NCBI GenBank assembly: GCA_045837725.1
Contig: JBEWZL010000096.1
Location: 62,001-126,000, forward strand
Source of the DNA: Vermamoeba vermiformis
Lineage: Eukaryota > Tubulinea > Echinamoebida
Reading direction: 5' to 3'
DNA length: 64,000 bases
Within the stretch, counting starts at the first letter, position 1; every line of letters begins with the position of its first letter. The notes under the pieces are model-generated. The model made no database searches and was not told where the DNA came from. It saw only the letters and a list, made by a program, of their open reading frames with translations. This document shows positions 36,116 through 47,906 of the stretch, in pieces. Position numbers and translations under genes: made by a program.

Positions 36116-37760
36116 ATGGAGTTACCTGTAGAGATTATCGAGATTATATTGGCCAACGTGAGCTATCAAGATTTGTGCAGGTAATTAACGATCAGATTCG
36201 CCACCTCGACCACCTAAAAAAATACAATTTAGTTTCGTTGTAATATAATGTATTGATTATTTAATAATTATTTTAAACCGTGTGCCTCATTTTTTCTAAT
36301 TTTTTAATTGGAATTCTAGAGGCAGAAGAATATCTCGAAAATGGCGGGACGCAGCTGCCGACTTACTTCGTCGTGGTGCTTACAAACGAGTAAGTATGGT
36401 TAATATTTTGATTATATTGTATTTTTAATGACCATTGTGTTGCTTCAGAAAACGTTGGAAGAAAGAGTTCAATTCCTTCTCTTCAAAATTCAAAAAGAAG
36501 CCAAAAAGAGTGGCAAAAAAGATAAATTACTCAAAGAAGACCTTAATGCGATACTAACGGTAAGTTTTAACTATGATATTTTGCCAATTAATCGCCGATT
36601 TCATCTTGTTTCAAATTGCATCCGTGTTTTCGTAGCTGATTTAATCTTGTTTAAATTGCAACCGATTTCTTACTCACTTGTCATTATTATAGTACGCATT
36701 AGACACTAAGAAATTAGGCGAATCGCCTGTAATTTCTAAGTCCCCGATTCAACTGCCACTATGCCTTGACACAATTGTTCCTCTACGCTGAAGATGAAAT
36801 CGGTCTTTGGGACCATTTTGACGAGGCTATAGCTAAAATAGGTACTTATATATCAATATATTGCTTACAATTATTCGTTAATCAAAAAGTTTCAGAAAGC
36901 AAATTCCACTTTATCATCCGTTCACCGCTGCTCAGCGCATACACAAAAATTCGTTGCCAAGAATTGTACGAGCTTAATTTGGACTTAGTCAACGAAGCTC
37001 TTAACACTCACGCCAATTTAAACCTTGAAGTAAGCTATAAATATATAATGTCTAAGCGAATTAATGCTTGTTAGGTGGATCCGCGTAACGACGGCAGACC
37101 TGAAAACGCTGAAAATCTGGTCAAAGTGTTCAAACATTACTTTGATAATTTTGTACCCGCTATTAAGAAGCTAAATAAGTAATTGTATTTATCTTGGCGA
37201 AATTTCATACTGACTTTTGTGCAGGGCAGCGCTCGGTTGGTTTCAGCACATCTACTACAAGTTTGAGGATACGAGACCGATTAAAGCGATATTAGTAATG
37301 CATTTATTTACTTCCTTCAGTTATTGTGCAATCTTTGGAGCGTGGTTCTTCAAAGAAGGTAAGTTAAAATTTCATACTAAATGAATAGACGAAATGTTGA
37401 TCGGTCATACTGCAGAGCAAAAAATCAATGCCACGCCCTGATAGAACAAGACATTACATATTATTAATGAAAATATTTGCATCAGCAATATTAGGCAACA
37501 AACACAAAGAAGAGTTCATGCGTGGAGCAGATGCGTTCACCGCTGAAGTTGCGCAGCAATTCGAGGAAACTGTTAAGCATTTAATGGTACGTGGCTATAT
37601 ATTTCCGAATAACTGGTACATTAACGATGTTATATAGACGATTGAGGTGGATCCAAGCGCTCTATTTCATAAGGTCAATTTCTCAATTCGTGAGATCTTC
37701 GAGGCTCTAGCAATAGCGAAGGACTTTTATCGCGATAAGGAAAAGAATAAATTAATATGA
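36116..37760 (+). pseudogene. F-box/RasGAP-like gene, copy A, frame apparently broken twice
   Basis: Exons by comparison with copy B: 36116-36180, 36320-36389, 36449-36559, 36693-36841, 36896-37029, 37075-37178, 37225-37358, 37416-37586, 37638-37760. It starts MELPVEIIEIILANVSYQDL, an F-box. The middle and end follow a RasGAP fold: IIRSPLLSAY at the place of the arginine finger, LNLEVDPRNDG, ILVMHLFTSFSYCAIF at the place of the FLR block, and RHYILLMKIFASAILGNKHKEEFM. The fourth exon has one base too many near the C run at 36742-36745, so the spliced frame stops. The junction 37358/37416 also has a phase conflict. Either this is a decaying copy or the sequence has small errors there. Everything else stays conserved with copy B. 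Confidence 0.65.
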
Positions 37761-37849
37761 AGATTTTTTTGAATTTGTGGACGTGGCTTGGATAAACTCA
37801 AAGCGCAGAAATGGATCTGATCCAACTTCTACTTTATTCCACAATTGCG

Positions 37850-39490
37850 TTACATCAGAAGTGCACCGGTCAAAGCAGCAACGAAACCAACAGCAGTCCA
37901 GTTCTTAACTGCCTCGCTGACCTTCTTAGTTGGCGATGCAACTGGCACATTGGCACCAGGAGTGCTCGCAGCGCCAGGCGGCAAAGGACACGAAGCAGTA
38001 GCGTTGCACAAGTATGTTGATGGAGCCAAAGTGCGTGAGAGTGAAAGGGAGACTTGGAACTTGTAGTTCTCGATGCTGACACCCTTGTACGATGCGTCCA
38101 CGGCACCACATTGCACATCGTTCTGCGTGTAGAGGTTGAGTTGATTGAAGTCAACAGAGCTGCAGTCATTTAGCGTCAAGTCATTGCAGGTCACATTGAC
38201 CGGATCCAAGGAGCAGCGAGGGAATGAATATGGCAAGCAGTGATAGAAAGAGACATAGGACGGGTCCATCTCACAGCTCATGACCATTATATCGCCGTGC
38301 GAATTCTTTCCAAAACCAGTGCCAAAGTAGTTGTTAATGTCTTTCGAAACAACAATTTTTGCCTTGGCACTCCAAGATTTGGTCTCGTTACGCTGGAACA
38401 AAAACGCTGAGCCAAACGAGCCAGTTTCACCTCCTTGCACTGATTTCTTGGAGATTTCGTTGAAATTTCCATCGGCAGCGTGGAGCGAACGTTTCACGAC
38501 TGGAGGTCCACCTTCATTCGGTGCACCAATCAAGACGTAGTTTGAGTCAATGGTGAAATAAATTGTGCCGACATCGGAGTTCTGACTAAGGCCGAGATCG
38601 TCTCCAAGCACAATCTGGTCTTGCCACACACCGTTGACTTTGGAGATGAAGAGCAGGTAGCCATTACCCACTGCAACGCCAAGTCGTGGGTCAGCAGTGT
38701 AAGGACTAACCACCACAACAGTGTCCTGATCGACCAAGAATGTATAGATGCTAGAAATAGAGCCAAGACTGTACGTGGTGCCAATGTCGTGGGATTGCAG
38801 CAAATTCCATTGCAGGCCAGTACGCTCGTAGATATTGAAACTCGATGAGGAGTTCCATGCGAGTATATGAGTGTCGGTAACGTCGAAGGAAGGCACATTG
38901 CCGCCGATATTGATCGTAGAAATTTCGAGCACGTCGGCTTGTTCCCAGTCAGTTCCGTTAAAAACCAAAGTAAGAATACCCTGGTCGCTAGGGATAATCA
39001 AAGAGTCATCGGACAGAATCTTGTAGAAGCTGTAGAAGGTACCCAATTGGATAAAGCTCTCGTTCGCAGCTTGGTTGGTCGCATCCAGTTGCATCATGCG
39101 GATCCTATTAGATTTGTGGAGGAAATGCCCGAACCACTTGCCATTAGTTGCAGGTTTCCAACGGTTGGCAACGGTAGAATAATTGTAAACAGAATTATAA
39201 GTGTTGCTGTCGGCATCCCACTTGTAGATGGTGATGGCGCCGCTTCCGGGTGGGTATAAGTACGCATTTGCAATCATATAATCTCCAGAAAAATCGCTAA
39301 GCGAAGGATAGCTACCATCAGAGCCGAATCTGTTGTCGTCAGAAACTTTTCTGCCGCCAGTTAAATCCAACGTCTGAAAAAAATTTTAAAATTTTTAAAT
39401 CCACAGTTTTTAGTCTTTACTTACCACATAACAGTTAACGACTGCAATACCGACGCTTAAAAATAGCACAATACATGCAAGACTTCTCAT
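37850..39490 (-). CDS. Secreted or GPI-anchored beta-propeller-like surface protein
   Basis: Two exons (39425-39490 and 37850-39373) give 529 residues. A signal peptide (MRSLACIVLFLSVGIAVVNC) fills the first exon. Repeated strands with the pattern of FG-GAP or kelch-like blades follow (LSDFSGDYMIANAYLYPP, VDQDTVVVVSPYT, SNYVLIGAPNEGGPP, TGSFGSAFLFQRN). The segment VLIGAPNEGG with GSFGSAFLF resembles integrin-type FG-GAP repeats. A Cys-rich part (about 390-490) and a Pro/Ala linker precede a hydrophobic end (WTAVGFVAALTGALLM) that could be a GPI signal. I do not recognise the exact family. It lies inside the putative inverted segment. Confidence 0.75.
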
Positions 39491-39877
39491 TTGTGGTGCA
39501 GTGTTGAGACTTAAACGTTAACAAAATAAACTGTCCGTCGGAACGAAGGCCGCTTTTTGCGACTATAAATAGCCCGTTATCTGTAGTCCTTTTTATATAA
39601 ATAATGGAATGCGGAAACAAAAGATAGGGCCTACTAATACCAGGCGTATAAGTTCAACTGGCAAACGAATTAGAGTTACAATAAATCCGCCGTTCAAAAC
39701 TCAGCTTATTATAATCTCGCCCGATCGTTACAGCAAGTACATCAAATAATCGATTGCAGTCCCTATAGCTTGGTTAGTTCAACTTTTCAATGAATTTGGT
39801 CCCGAACAAAGCTCTTTTTTTTTGAGGCTTGTCTTTTTGGTTTGTGCACAAGAAACTGAGCAAGAGATCTGCTTTTT

Positions 39878-41472
39878 ATGGATTTACCCGCAGAGATTAT
39901 CGAGCTAATATTGGCTAACGCGAGTTATAAAGACGTGTGCAAGTAAGCTCACCGATCTAAATCCAGGGCTTCATTAAAAAAATAAATTTAAAATTGAATA
40001 GCAAGTCTTGCAATCAATTTATTATGTACTCGGCACTTTGCGAATATTTAATAATTTTTTTAATTAAAAATTAGAGCCAAAATAGTATCTCGAAAATGGC
40101 GCGACGCTGCTATCGACTTACTTCGCCGTGGTGCTTGCAAACGAGTAAATATAGTTAATATTTTGATAATATTGTATTTTTAATGACCATTGTGTTGCTT
40201 CAGAAAACGTTGGAAGAAAGAGTTCAATTTCTTCTCTTCAAAATTCAAAAAGAGGCCAAAAAGAGTGGCAAAAAAGATAAAATACTCAAAGAAGACCTTA
40301 ATAAGCTGCTTACGGTATTCTTTATTCATTCTTTAAAGAATTGCTTTCCGCGAGATTTCAATCTCTCTCCCTCGATCCGTTCAAAAGTTTTGTTACGCAG
40401 CACCTCATTAACCTTACTATTATTGTAGTATGCACTAGATACGAATGTTATGTTAGAATTGCCTGCCATAGTTAACCACCGCAATGCAGCTCAATCTATT
40501 ATCCGCTTGTGGCTCTACGCAGAGGACGATCTCGGTCTTTGGGACTATTTTGACAAAGTAATGGCTAAATCAGGTAGTATTATAAACTAAATTTACCATT
40601 TACCACTCATTTTTAACAATTTTTTGCTAGACAAAGTCCACATCCGCTCGCCATTGCTAATTCCTTATCTGCAACACAAGTGTCGAGATTTATATGAGCT
40701 GAATTTAGATCTATTAGACGATGCCATAGATAAAAATGCGAATTTAAACCTTGAAGTAAGCTATAAAACCATATCTAAGCGAATTTAACGCTTGTTAGGT
40801 GGATCCGGCCAAAGGCGGCAGACCTGAAAACGCTGAAAATCTTGTCAAAGTGTTCAAACAATATTTCGACGCCCTTCTGCCTACTTTAGAAAAGATGAAT
40901 AAGTAATAGATGCTTATTTAAGTGAAATTCTAATTGATCATTAGAGCAACGCTCGGTTGGTTGCAACACATCCACAAAAAGTTCGCGGACATGAGACTAC
41001 TTAAGGCGATATTAGTTATGAATTTTCTTACCCCGTCAATTCTTAGTCAATCAGCTGATCGAGATATCCATCGGCTAGTAAGCACAAATTATTGATTTTG
41101 GTACAACAAAAATATTGACCTGGATCTAGGGCCCGAAAAAGCCAAAACCTGAACCACTCATACGAGTAAGAAAGTATATATTGGTATGTAAGATTTTGAC
41201 GTCAGCGATGCTGGGCAATACGCACAAGGAGGATTTTCTACGAGGAGCAGATGCGTGCACTGCTCAAGTTGCACTGCAATTAGAAGACGCTATTAAACGG
41301 CTAATGGTAAAGAATATTAATTCTTTCATAAAAATAGCGCTATACTAACGATATTTTATAGACTATTGAAGTTGATCCAAGTGATCTATTTCGTCCGTTC
41401 AATTTCTCAGGGAGCGAGATCTTTGAGGCGTTGTCAATTATTAAATCATATGAAGGCAAAAAACCTCAATAA
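39878..41472 (+). CDS. F-box/RasGAP-like protein, copy B, intact
   Basis: Nine exons (39878-39942, 40075-40144, 40204-40314, 40429-40573, 40631-40755, 40799-40902, 40945-41077, 41130-41306, 41362-41472) close to 346 residues. The F-box is MDLPAEIIELILANASYKDV with SRKWRDAAIDLLRRGACK after it. From about residue 115 the order of blocks matches RasGAP domains: RLWLYAEDDLGLWDYF, then VHIRSPLL where the arginine finger sits, LNLEVDP like the conserved CEVDP/ELNP turn, a helix before ILVMNFLTPSILSQ where FLR-x-ICPAI sits, and RKYILVCKILTSAML with HKEDFLRGAD like the QNLAN-KEPYM block. Binding to a Ras-type GTPase plus recruitment to an SCF ligase is inference. Much is degenerate compared with textbook RasGAPs. 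Confidence 0.7.
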
Positions 41473-41568
41473 TAATCTTAATGTAACATATTAATAATTT
41501 TGCATAAAACAGTTAACTATAACTAAATGTACGAGATCCGCTAGTTTTATTTACAAAGTGTTGTTGTT

Positions 41569-44136
41569 CTATTTAATATTAGAAGGCTTGGCGTTATTAT
41601 TATTGTTATTATTCGAAGAATTGTTGTTATTCTTAATTTTTAGTTTTTCAAATCCAGATCCGATCTTCTTAAAGAACGACGTAGACTGTTCCTTAAACTC
41701 TTCAAATCCATCCTTAATCTTTTCTTTCGTCTCTTTGCCCCAATCATCTACCTTATGTACAATCTCGCCTAATGTCTCTAACGCTCTGTTTCCACCTTCT
41801 TCCGAATCCGAATCTGAATCGTAATCTGAGTCGTAATCTTGGCCTTTTAATTTCGCGACTAATCTGCGCGCTATTAATTTGGCCCATCTTAACTTCACTT
41901 TTGTGCCGTACTGCGAGCATCGCGTGTTGTCGTAATGGCCCGGCTAAAACAAACCAAAACATTAGTCATGTTAGCAAAAATTTAATCATACACGGATATA
42001 TTTAAAAGTTAATGAAAATGAATAGTAATATTAGAATAGACTAATAATAATAATAACAATAGCCTTTTATGTTTCAGCAAAAAAAAAAAAGAATTCGTGG
42101 ATCAAATCCGGAGTACTACTTTTTACGCAGATGTAATAGCATTTAATATAAAGTTCTGATTGTACTGTTATAGAAAAATTTTCGAGTAGTTGTTAAGTTT
42201 TCGAAAAGTGAAATTTACCTCGTATTCTTTCATGCACTGCCAACAGAACTCGTACGAACACCGCTCACACGTCATGTGATTGCAGCCCCCGTCCTTCTGA
42301 ATGACCGCTTTGCAGTTCGGACACAATTTGGTGTAAAAGCGCTGCCACAGAGCCACGCGCACATCGGTCTTCGAGTGCGACATTTTCCACTTTTTGAATT
42401 CTTCGCACGTCTTGCCTGGGTGATACTAAACATAATAAATTTATTAAAAACTTCAGAAATTGAATTTCTAGAGATTTTTAGATCCGCCAATAAGTCGTGG
42501 ATCAGATCCGGATGTACACCCTCAAAATCGCAACTTTAACGAGCATATAGTACTTACCTCATCGCTGCAATCAAAACAGTACTCATAATTACATTGGCTG
42601 CAAATGATTTTTGAATCGTTTTCGTGTTGCCTTGGCATCGCGTTACCGCATCCAGCTGGATTCGGACACCTGTTGCAACATATTGTTAGCTCATATATAT
42701 GTCATATATATTATATTTATGAGTACTTGCCATCTCATATTCGGATTCTTATTAATCGCATTGTTTCGTGCAAAATCGATGTATTTTACGAAGACCGGTT
42801 TAGGCAGAATAAATTTCAACTGAAAAATGGAAACACGTTAGTTTTATACTTATAATACTATTATAAATTAATATAAGTGTAATATTTAATATTTTGGTAT
42901 TAACTTACGTCGTCATAAGTGCACATATTTTCACAATTTGGATCCGGACATTTTATGTCAGTTTTTCCGCTATTGATGTTCTGTGTATAATAATCTTGAA
43001 GGCACTGCAAATGATGATTATATTAATATATGACCTATTCTCTATATTCGCACATGTTATGCAAATAAAAATTAAATTACTTACGCTGCCGCAGTAATTA
43101 TGTTTACATTTCTCAAAAACGTAGCCGGATCCAATAATAACTTCATCCATGCAAATAGGACACTCGAAGGGCTTCTTATTTACAGGGTCATAGTGTTCGA
43201 TATATACTCGTTGATGCATCTATGATAAGAAGTTCAATGCAAGATCTTGATCTGATCCAAAAAAACTTTTCGGATGTGGATTGATCCCATGATCGTATTG
43301 ATTTATAATACTATAGTGCTATTATATATACTTACATATTCTTCATCGATATCATCAGGCGGCAAACAGCTGCTCACGTGTTGTTCAATTTCAGCGCTAC
43401 CGAATAATTCGCCGCACATCGGACACTGCGCAATATCAGCGCCTATTAGTAACCCTTTAGTATTAATATAAGGCATTGTTTAATAGCCATAATTCACAAT
43501 ATTCTGAAAAGATTTTGTGTCGCGAGATGCGAAAACCGATCGGATGGAAAACTCGAGAAAAACAGATCAAGAACGTTCCAATATCGAATAAATTCATATT
43601 AAAATGCATATATTGTGTGGGTATGATATTTATAAATAACGTACCGAGCGATTGAGATTGAATCAATTGTTGTTCAGTTAAGAATCTGATCTGATCGTCA
43701 CTTAATTGATTCAAATTGAGATTCTGAAACGCTAAATCGTCATTTAATATACTACTAAAATCGTGATGATGGTGAGGGTGGGACTGCTGTGGTTGTTGAG
43801 GCTGTAAGAATGGATTTGTCGGTGAAATTGAGATTTGGTATTTTCGTTCGATATCTTTCAGCATTTCCTCTTCCTCCATTTTTTTGGCAAATAATAGATC
43901 TTGTTCTACGACGAAATTAATTATTTAATTATTAAATAGTCGAAAAAAAGAATAACATTTTTGGAATCCGTTCTGGAATTCCAGACAAGCGTTTACCGCG
44001 ATAATAGCAATATGTTAATTATATAAGTACCTTCTCTAGCCAAGTCTTCATTAGATTTTCCTTGTTGCCGCTCTTCTTCTTGAATTTTGAGAGCCAACTC
44101 GAAATCTAATTCTTCTTGTGACTTGAACTCGCTCAT
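41569..44136 (-). CDS. RBR-type E3 ubiquitin ligase (RING1-IBR-RING2)
   Basis: RBR ligases pass ubiquitin through a RING2 cysteine to substrates. Eleven exons (44031-44136, 43645-43905, 43336-43442, 43085-43219, 42909-43004, 42731-42819, 42558-42669, 42219-42425, 41569-41943, with earlier exons in that order) close to 495 residues. The N-terminus has two short helices like ubiquitin-interacting motifs ([28 protein letters not shown]) and a zinc-finger-like [15 protein letters not shown]1 starts FECPICMDE, the IBR has [11 protein letters not shown] and CFDC, and RING2 has [20 protein letters not shown] with catalytic Cys at about 350. An acidic and Asn-rich tail follows. The intron 42670-42730 has a GC donor. 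Its 5' end is directly beside the right breakpoint of the putative inversion. Confidence 0.92.
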
Positions 44137-44171
44137 TTTAATACAACTTAATTATTATACACCTGTAGTAG

Positions 44172-45318
44172 TATTATGGAGCGTTACATCAGAATAAAAT
44201 TTCGTTTCCGTTCGCACAAAAGCTGGACGGAAATTTGACCGTTTTTTGTTGGAAACTTGGTCGTACTGACCCTGATCGCATGATGTTTTTGCCTTTTGCC
44301 AATGCTTACCGTTACGACGTTGGCTGGAACTACGCCCCACGAAGCTTTTACGACCCTGTTAAGGTAAAAATCTATCATTGCTACCCTTCAAAGCTATCTT
44401 TTTGCTAACATGAAAATTCGCATGCCAGAAACGCCAGATCCAATTCGGATGGTTGAACGAAGGCAGAGATACCTCGAGTAAGTATTATGCGTCTAATTTT
44501 ATGAATTAAAGGTGGTTATAATTAATTTTGTGCAGTCAATGCTAAAGAAGGTTGGGCTGGTGTCATGACTTTGGCCCGCGAGATCTACATGTTAGTATAC
44601 TTTTTGACATATTTGATGCTTGATAAATACTAACAATGCGTCCTATAATAGTCGTGATGACAATACAGTTGGATTCAGACCTATTGAAGAACAAAAACAG
44701 TTGCGCAAGTCCACTCTGTTCACGTTGAATAACTACGTGTTCCCGAATAATCTCGTTCGATGGGACAATATTTTCCGCAACGCAAAAGGAAATCAACTCG
44801 AATTTATTGCTAAATTTAAAATTTCCGCTGCTCAACAGCCTACGTAAGTTTTACGAAAGTTAAGTATTGGATCTGATCTAATTTTTGTTCGTCTTCAGTG
44901 ATCGATTTGGCATTATTTTGTTGTCGGATACTTTGCAAACGGAATACACGAGAATATTTGCAGATTTATCGCAGAATCAAATGGGCTACAATTTGACTTA
45001 CGGATCCCTCAATCCTAAAACAGATCACAGCGTAAATCAACTTCCTTTTACTTTCACCAACTCCCTCACGTAAGTACATACATTATATATTACCTTCACT
45101 AAACTAAGAATTCATTTCTTAGTTTGCATGGATTCGTGGATCACTCAGTCATCGAAGTTTTCGTGAACGAACAAATCGTGCTCACGCCCAGAGTGTACCC
45201 TGAAGGACCTGACGCGCTTCATATGGGCCTCTATTATGAACAAGTATCTGATGGCACTCCTTCGCAGATCACTTTGGAGTCCTTGATTGTGTACAGCGTT
45301 GGATCTATTTGGGACTAA
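44172..45318 (+). pseudogene. GH32 beta-fructofuranosidase (invertase), C-terminal half only
   Basis: Exons 44172-44363, 44429-44477, 44536-44590, 44652-44843, 44899-45069 and 45123-45318 join in frame to the stop. The product begins at an acceptor (tag at 44169-44171) with YYGALHQNKISFPF, not at a start codon. It contains YDVGWNYAPRSFYDPVKKR and IQFGWLNEGRDTS, matching the YAsKTFYD-RRILWGW block of plant and fungal invertases. The GH32 C-terminal beta-sandwich follows, including FVDHSVIEVFVNEQ, the standard DHS-x-xE-x-F motif. The missing N-half is at 33627-34744 on the other strand. Without a promoter or start this half is probably silent, unless a fused transcript exists. Sequence quality is good with no internal breaks, so separation is recent or an artefact. 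Confidence 0.85.
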
Positions 45319-45571
45319 TTACACTTGGAGTTGTATTGATCTTTCGCAATTTATACTAAGATCTTGATAGTAAATTAAAAATTGTTACACATTGAATTGG
45401 CCGTTTTCTAAAATTGTTTCCTAACATTTGCGACGACCGTTCACTGAAAACCGGTCGTATTTTCTAAACGACCGCGTAAAGAAAATTTCTATTTTTCGTT
45501 TTTGAATTACCTAGGCCAGAACATAAAGCAGCATTATTTTGTCTAATTGGCGCAACTCGATTCCGAATCCG

Positions 45572-47540
45572 TTAGTTTCCACCATTAATACTTGGCAGCA
45601 ATTTCGTGGTCTCGTCAACACCACTCACAACGGACTTGGTCCAGTCATCTTTGATTATAATCAATATAAATATAGAACCTATAAGCGACACAACTCCTCC
45701 TATAGCCAAAACTGCAGCGTACTTGTCGAAAACTAACAATATGACAGATCCGCCCAACGACGCAATGATCTGCGGAACACAAAGGGCTAAATTTAACGTC
45801 GCTAAAAATAGCCCTATTTTAGACGTTAATAAATGAATTTCAATACGAACAATTCGTCAAAAAATAAAACTTACCTTTGTCCGTTGTTCCTTGAACCGCT
45901 ACTGAAGCAATTGCTCCAGGAATTGTAAATGTCTAAAAATAGACTTTTAGGACCAATATTGATTGTTTTTGGTACTTACCGATGCCCATGATATGCCGAG
46001 AGCGCCATAAATTAAAAATCCTAAGTATTCGTTGTTGACCAACATTGTAGCTATTAACGAACATCCCTGACATAAAGCTGTCAATAATTTATATTAAGAA
46101 AGCATATCTATCAGATTTTTTGCTTACTTGAACGAGTTGACTGAAAAAATAGAGTTTCTTGTGACCGAAGATTTTGATCAGAGGAATCAATAGCAGAGAA
46201 TACACGACTGATACGAGCCCAAAGAGACTAGTAGCTGTTGACGCCATTTGAACTCCGTTCTGGTACTTTAAATAATTCTCAGAATTGTGATCTGCGTTCG
46301 GATCTCCACCCATAATCTGAGTGCCGAACCAAGTCGATGAAAACATGTTCCAGGAAAACCAAGCGTAGAACGTAAACAAATGGATGACGAATAAGCCTTT
46401 CAGTGGCTTTGGCAAGCTCGGCAAAGCGAATAAAATTTTCTGCGAAATAAAATTGATAAATGGCAATTGCCTAATTGGGAATCGTACCTTAAACGTGGCG
46501 CCGATTGAAACTGCTTCGTGATTATCTCCGTATTTGATATTTTCCTTGACCATAAGTAAGCAGACAGCGACGGTAACCAACACCACGATAGTGCTCAATG
46601 AATACATAGCTCGAATTTGAGTTACCATAAAAGGCAATATTATTAAAATGTTGAAATTGAGCCATGGTATTCGACCACCGAGTAATCCTCCGAACACTGC
46701 ACCAGTACTAAGATGTCCAGAAATGCATGCGTTGCCTAGTGTTTGCTGTTCTGAGGGCGCTACATCCGTCAATAAGGCTTGAACCTAATATAATATGTGC
46801 CATTAATTAATGGGAAAATAATTTGCTTGATTTTGCGATTAAATGAAACAAAAAGTTGATCTCAACCGATCAAACTTACCGGCGATTGAACCACGTTTAA
46901 AGCAAAATCTAATATCCAAAAACTAGTCGCTGCTATTGCTAGTCCCCAAGGTGTATAATTGTGATTGCTATTGTCCGCTGGTTGAGTTTCATTAAAGTTG
47001 TTCGATTGAGTTGTGTTAGAAAACTCATATTTGTCACCAAATGCCACCCCGATTACATCTGCATTTGCGAATAATTGCAATGATATAATGACTATTAAAG
47101 CGCCAACGGCTATAAATGGCTTTCGCTTGCCCCATCTGGGTCTCGCATGTCAGATCAACCGTAGACGTTATTTTTTTCCTTTCCTACCTTCCATTCCAGG
47201 CGTCACTCATAGCACCTACAATAGGTTGCACGACGATACCAGACATCGGCCTAAAATTAATGTGGTTTGAGAATTAATCGAAATAATTGATCCGGATGCA
47301 ATCTTTTCTCTGCTGTAAGAAGCGTCAACATTATAAATTGCACGTTAAAAATTTTAATTAATTATTTGACTGCCCTTACCCCGCAAGCCATACCCAGGGA
47401 ACAAGCCACTTCGCCAATCCAAACTGCAACAGTGTTGGTGACGTGTAGACATATTGTGTGGCTCGTACAAACGCCAAGCTGAGCATAGGAGACGTCAATG
47501 CTAATATTTTATACGCTGGTTGCCGTTCCTTGTACTCCAT
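45572..47540 (-). CDS. Sucrose/H+ symporter-like MFS transporter (SUT / SLC45, GPH type)
   Basis: These 12-helix carriers import sucrose or related sugars with protons. Eight exons (47380-47540, 47188-47250, 46880-47141, 46488-46784, 46128-46439, 45980-46066, 45875-45932, 45572-45813) close to 493 residues. Family blocks are QFGLAKWLVPWVWLAGPM, GIVVQPIVGAMSDAW, the basic loop RPRWGKRKPFI, LDFALNVVQSPVQALL, and FTFYAWFSWNMFSSTWFG. The later QTLGNACISGHLSTGAVFG segment is also typical of SLC45. The gene lies 253 nt from the C-half of an invertase, in convergent orientation, which supports a sucrose-use role. The gap 46440-46487 is taken as a 48-nt intron but is open and a multiple of three. Substrate is inferred from family and neighbour. 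Confidence 0.87.
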
Positions 47541-47906
47541 TGTGCAGATAATTAACAAAAATCTTCAACCGCATAAACGTTTGTTTACTTGCAAAAAATC
47601 ATGTGCCAAGCTAAGCGATCATATTTGACGCATTGCATTACTATCTTATTACAAACATTCATAATCGTATCAGGTATTCGTGTTCGACGCGATGACCGAA
47701 AGACTTTTATTGTGAATCACTCGATGGTTCATTATATATACATATTGGGACAAATGGACGGTACATATTGGGGTGAGTAATTATTTCGAAACATAAAGTG
47801 ATTTGCTAGTATACATATTATGACATTTTGACACCTTAACGCATCCGTCTTGAATCTGTAACATTATTTTTAGTATTAACCAAAACACTACATACTACAA
47901 TAACTG
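47541..47906. other. Intergenic region, 366 nt
   Basis: This lies between the SUT-like gene start and the stop of F-box/RasGAP copy C, both on the minus strand. A plus-strand frame at 47589-47780 (63 codons, starting with TTG) gives no family resemblance and I do not call it. The sequence is AT-rich; no repeat or RNA gene seen. Confidence 0.5.

Larger units (their letters stand above)
33573..44171. other. Putative inverted segment of about 10.5 kb that splits a GH32 invertase gene
   Basis: The segment's left edge carries the N-terminal half of a GH32 gene reading outward on the minus strand, and just past its right edge lies the C-terminal half reading rightward on the plus strand. Turning the segment around would place exon end 33627 next to exon start 44172 in the same orientation and phase, with a donor on one side (gtttat after 33627) and an acceptor (tag before 44172) on the other. 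This fits one inversion with both breakpoints inside an intron. The left breakpoint must lie between 33573 and 33626 and the right one between 44137 and 44171. An assembly error would look the same. Confidence 0.6.

Noticed and set aside
47589-47780. Small plus-strand frame in the gap after the SUT-like gene
   Set aside because: The start is TTG, the product is not family-like, and AT-rich spacers here often stay open for 60 codons.
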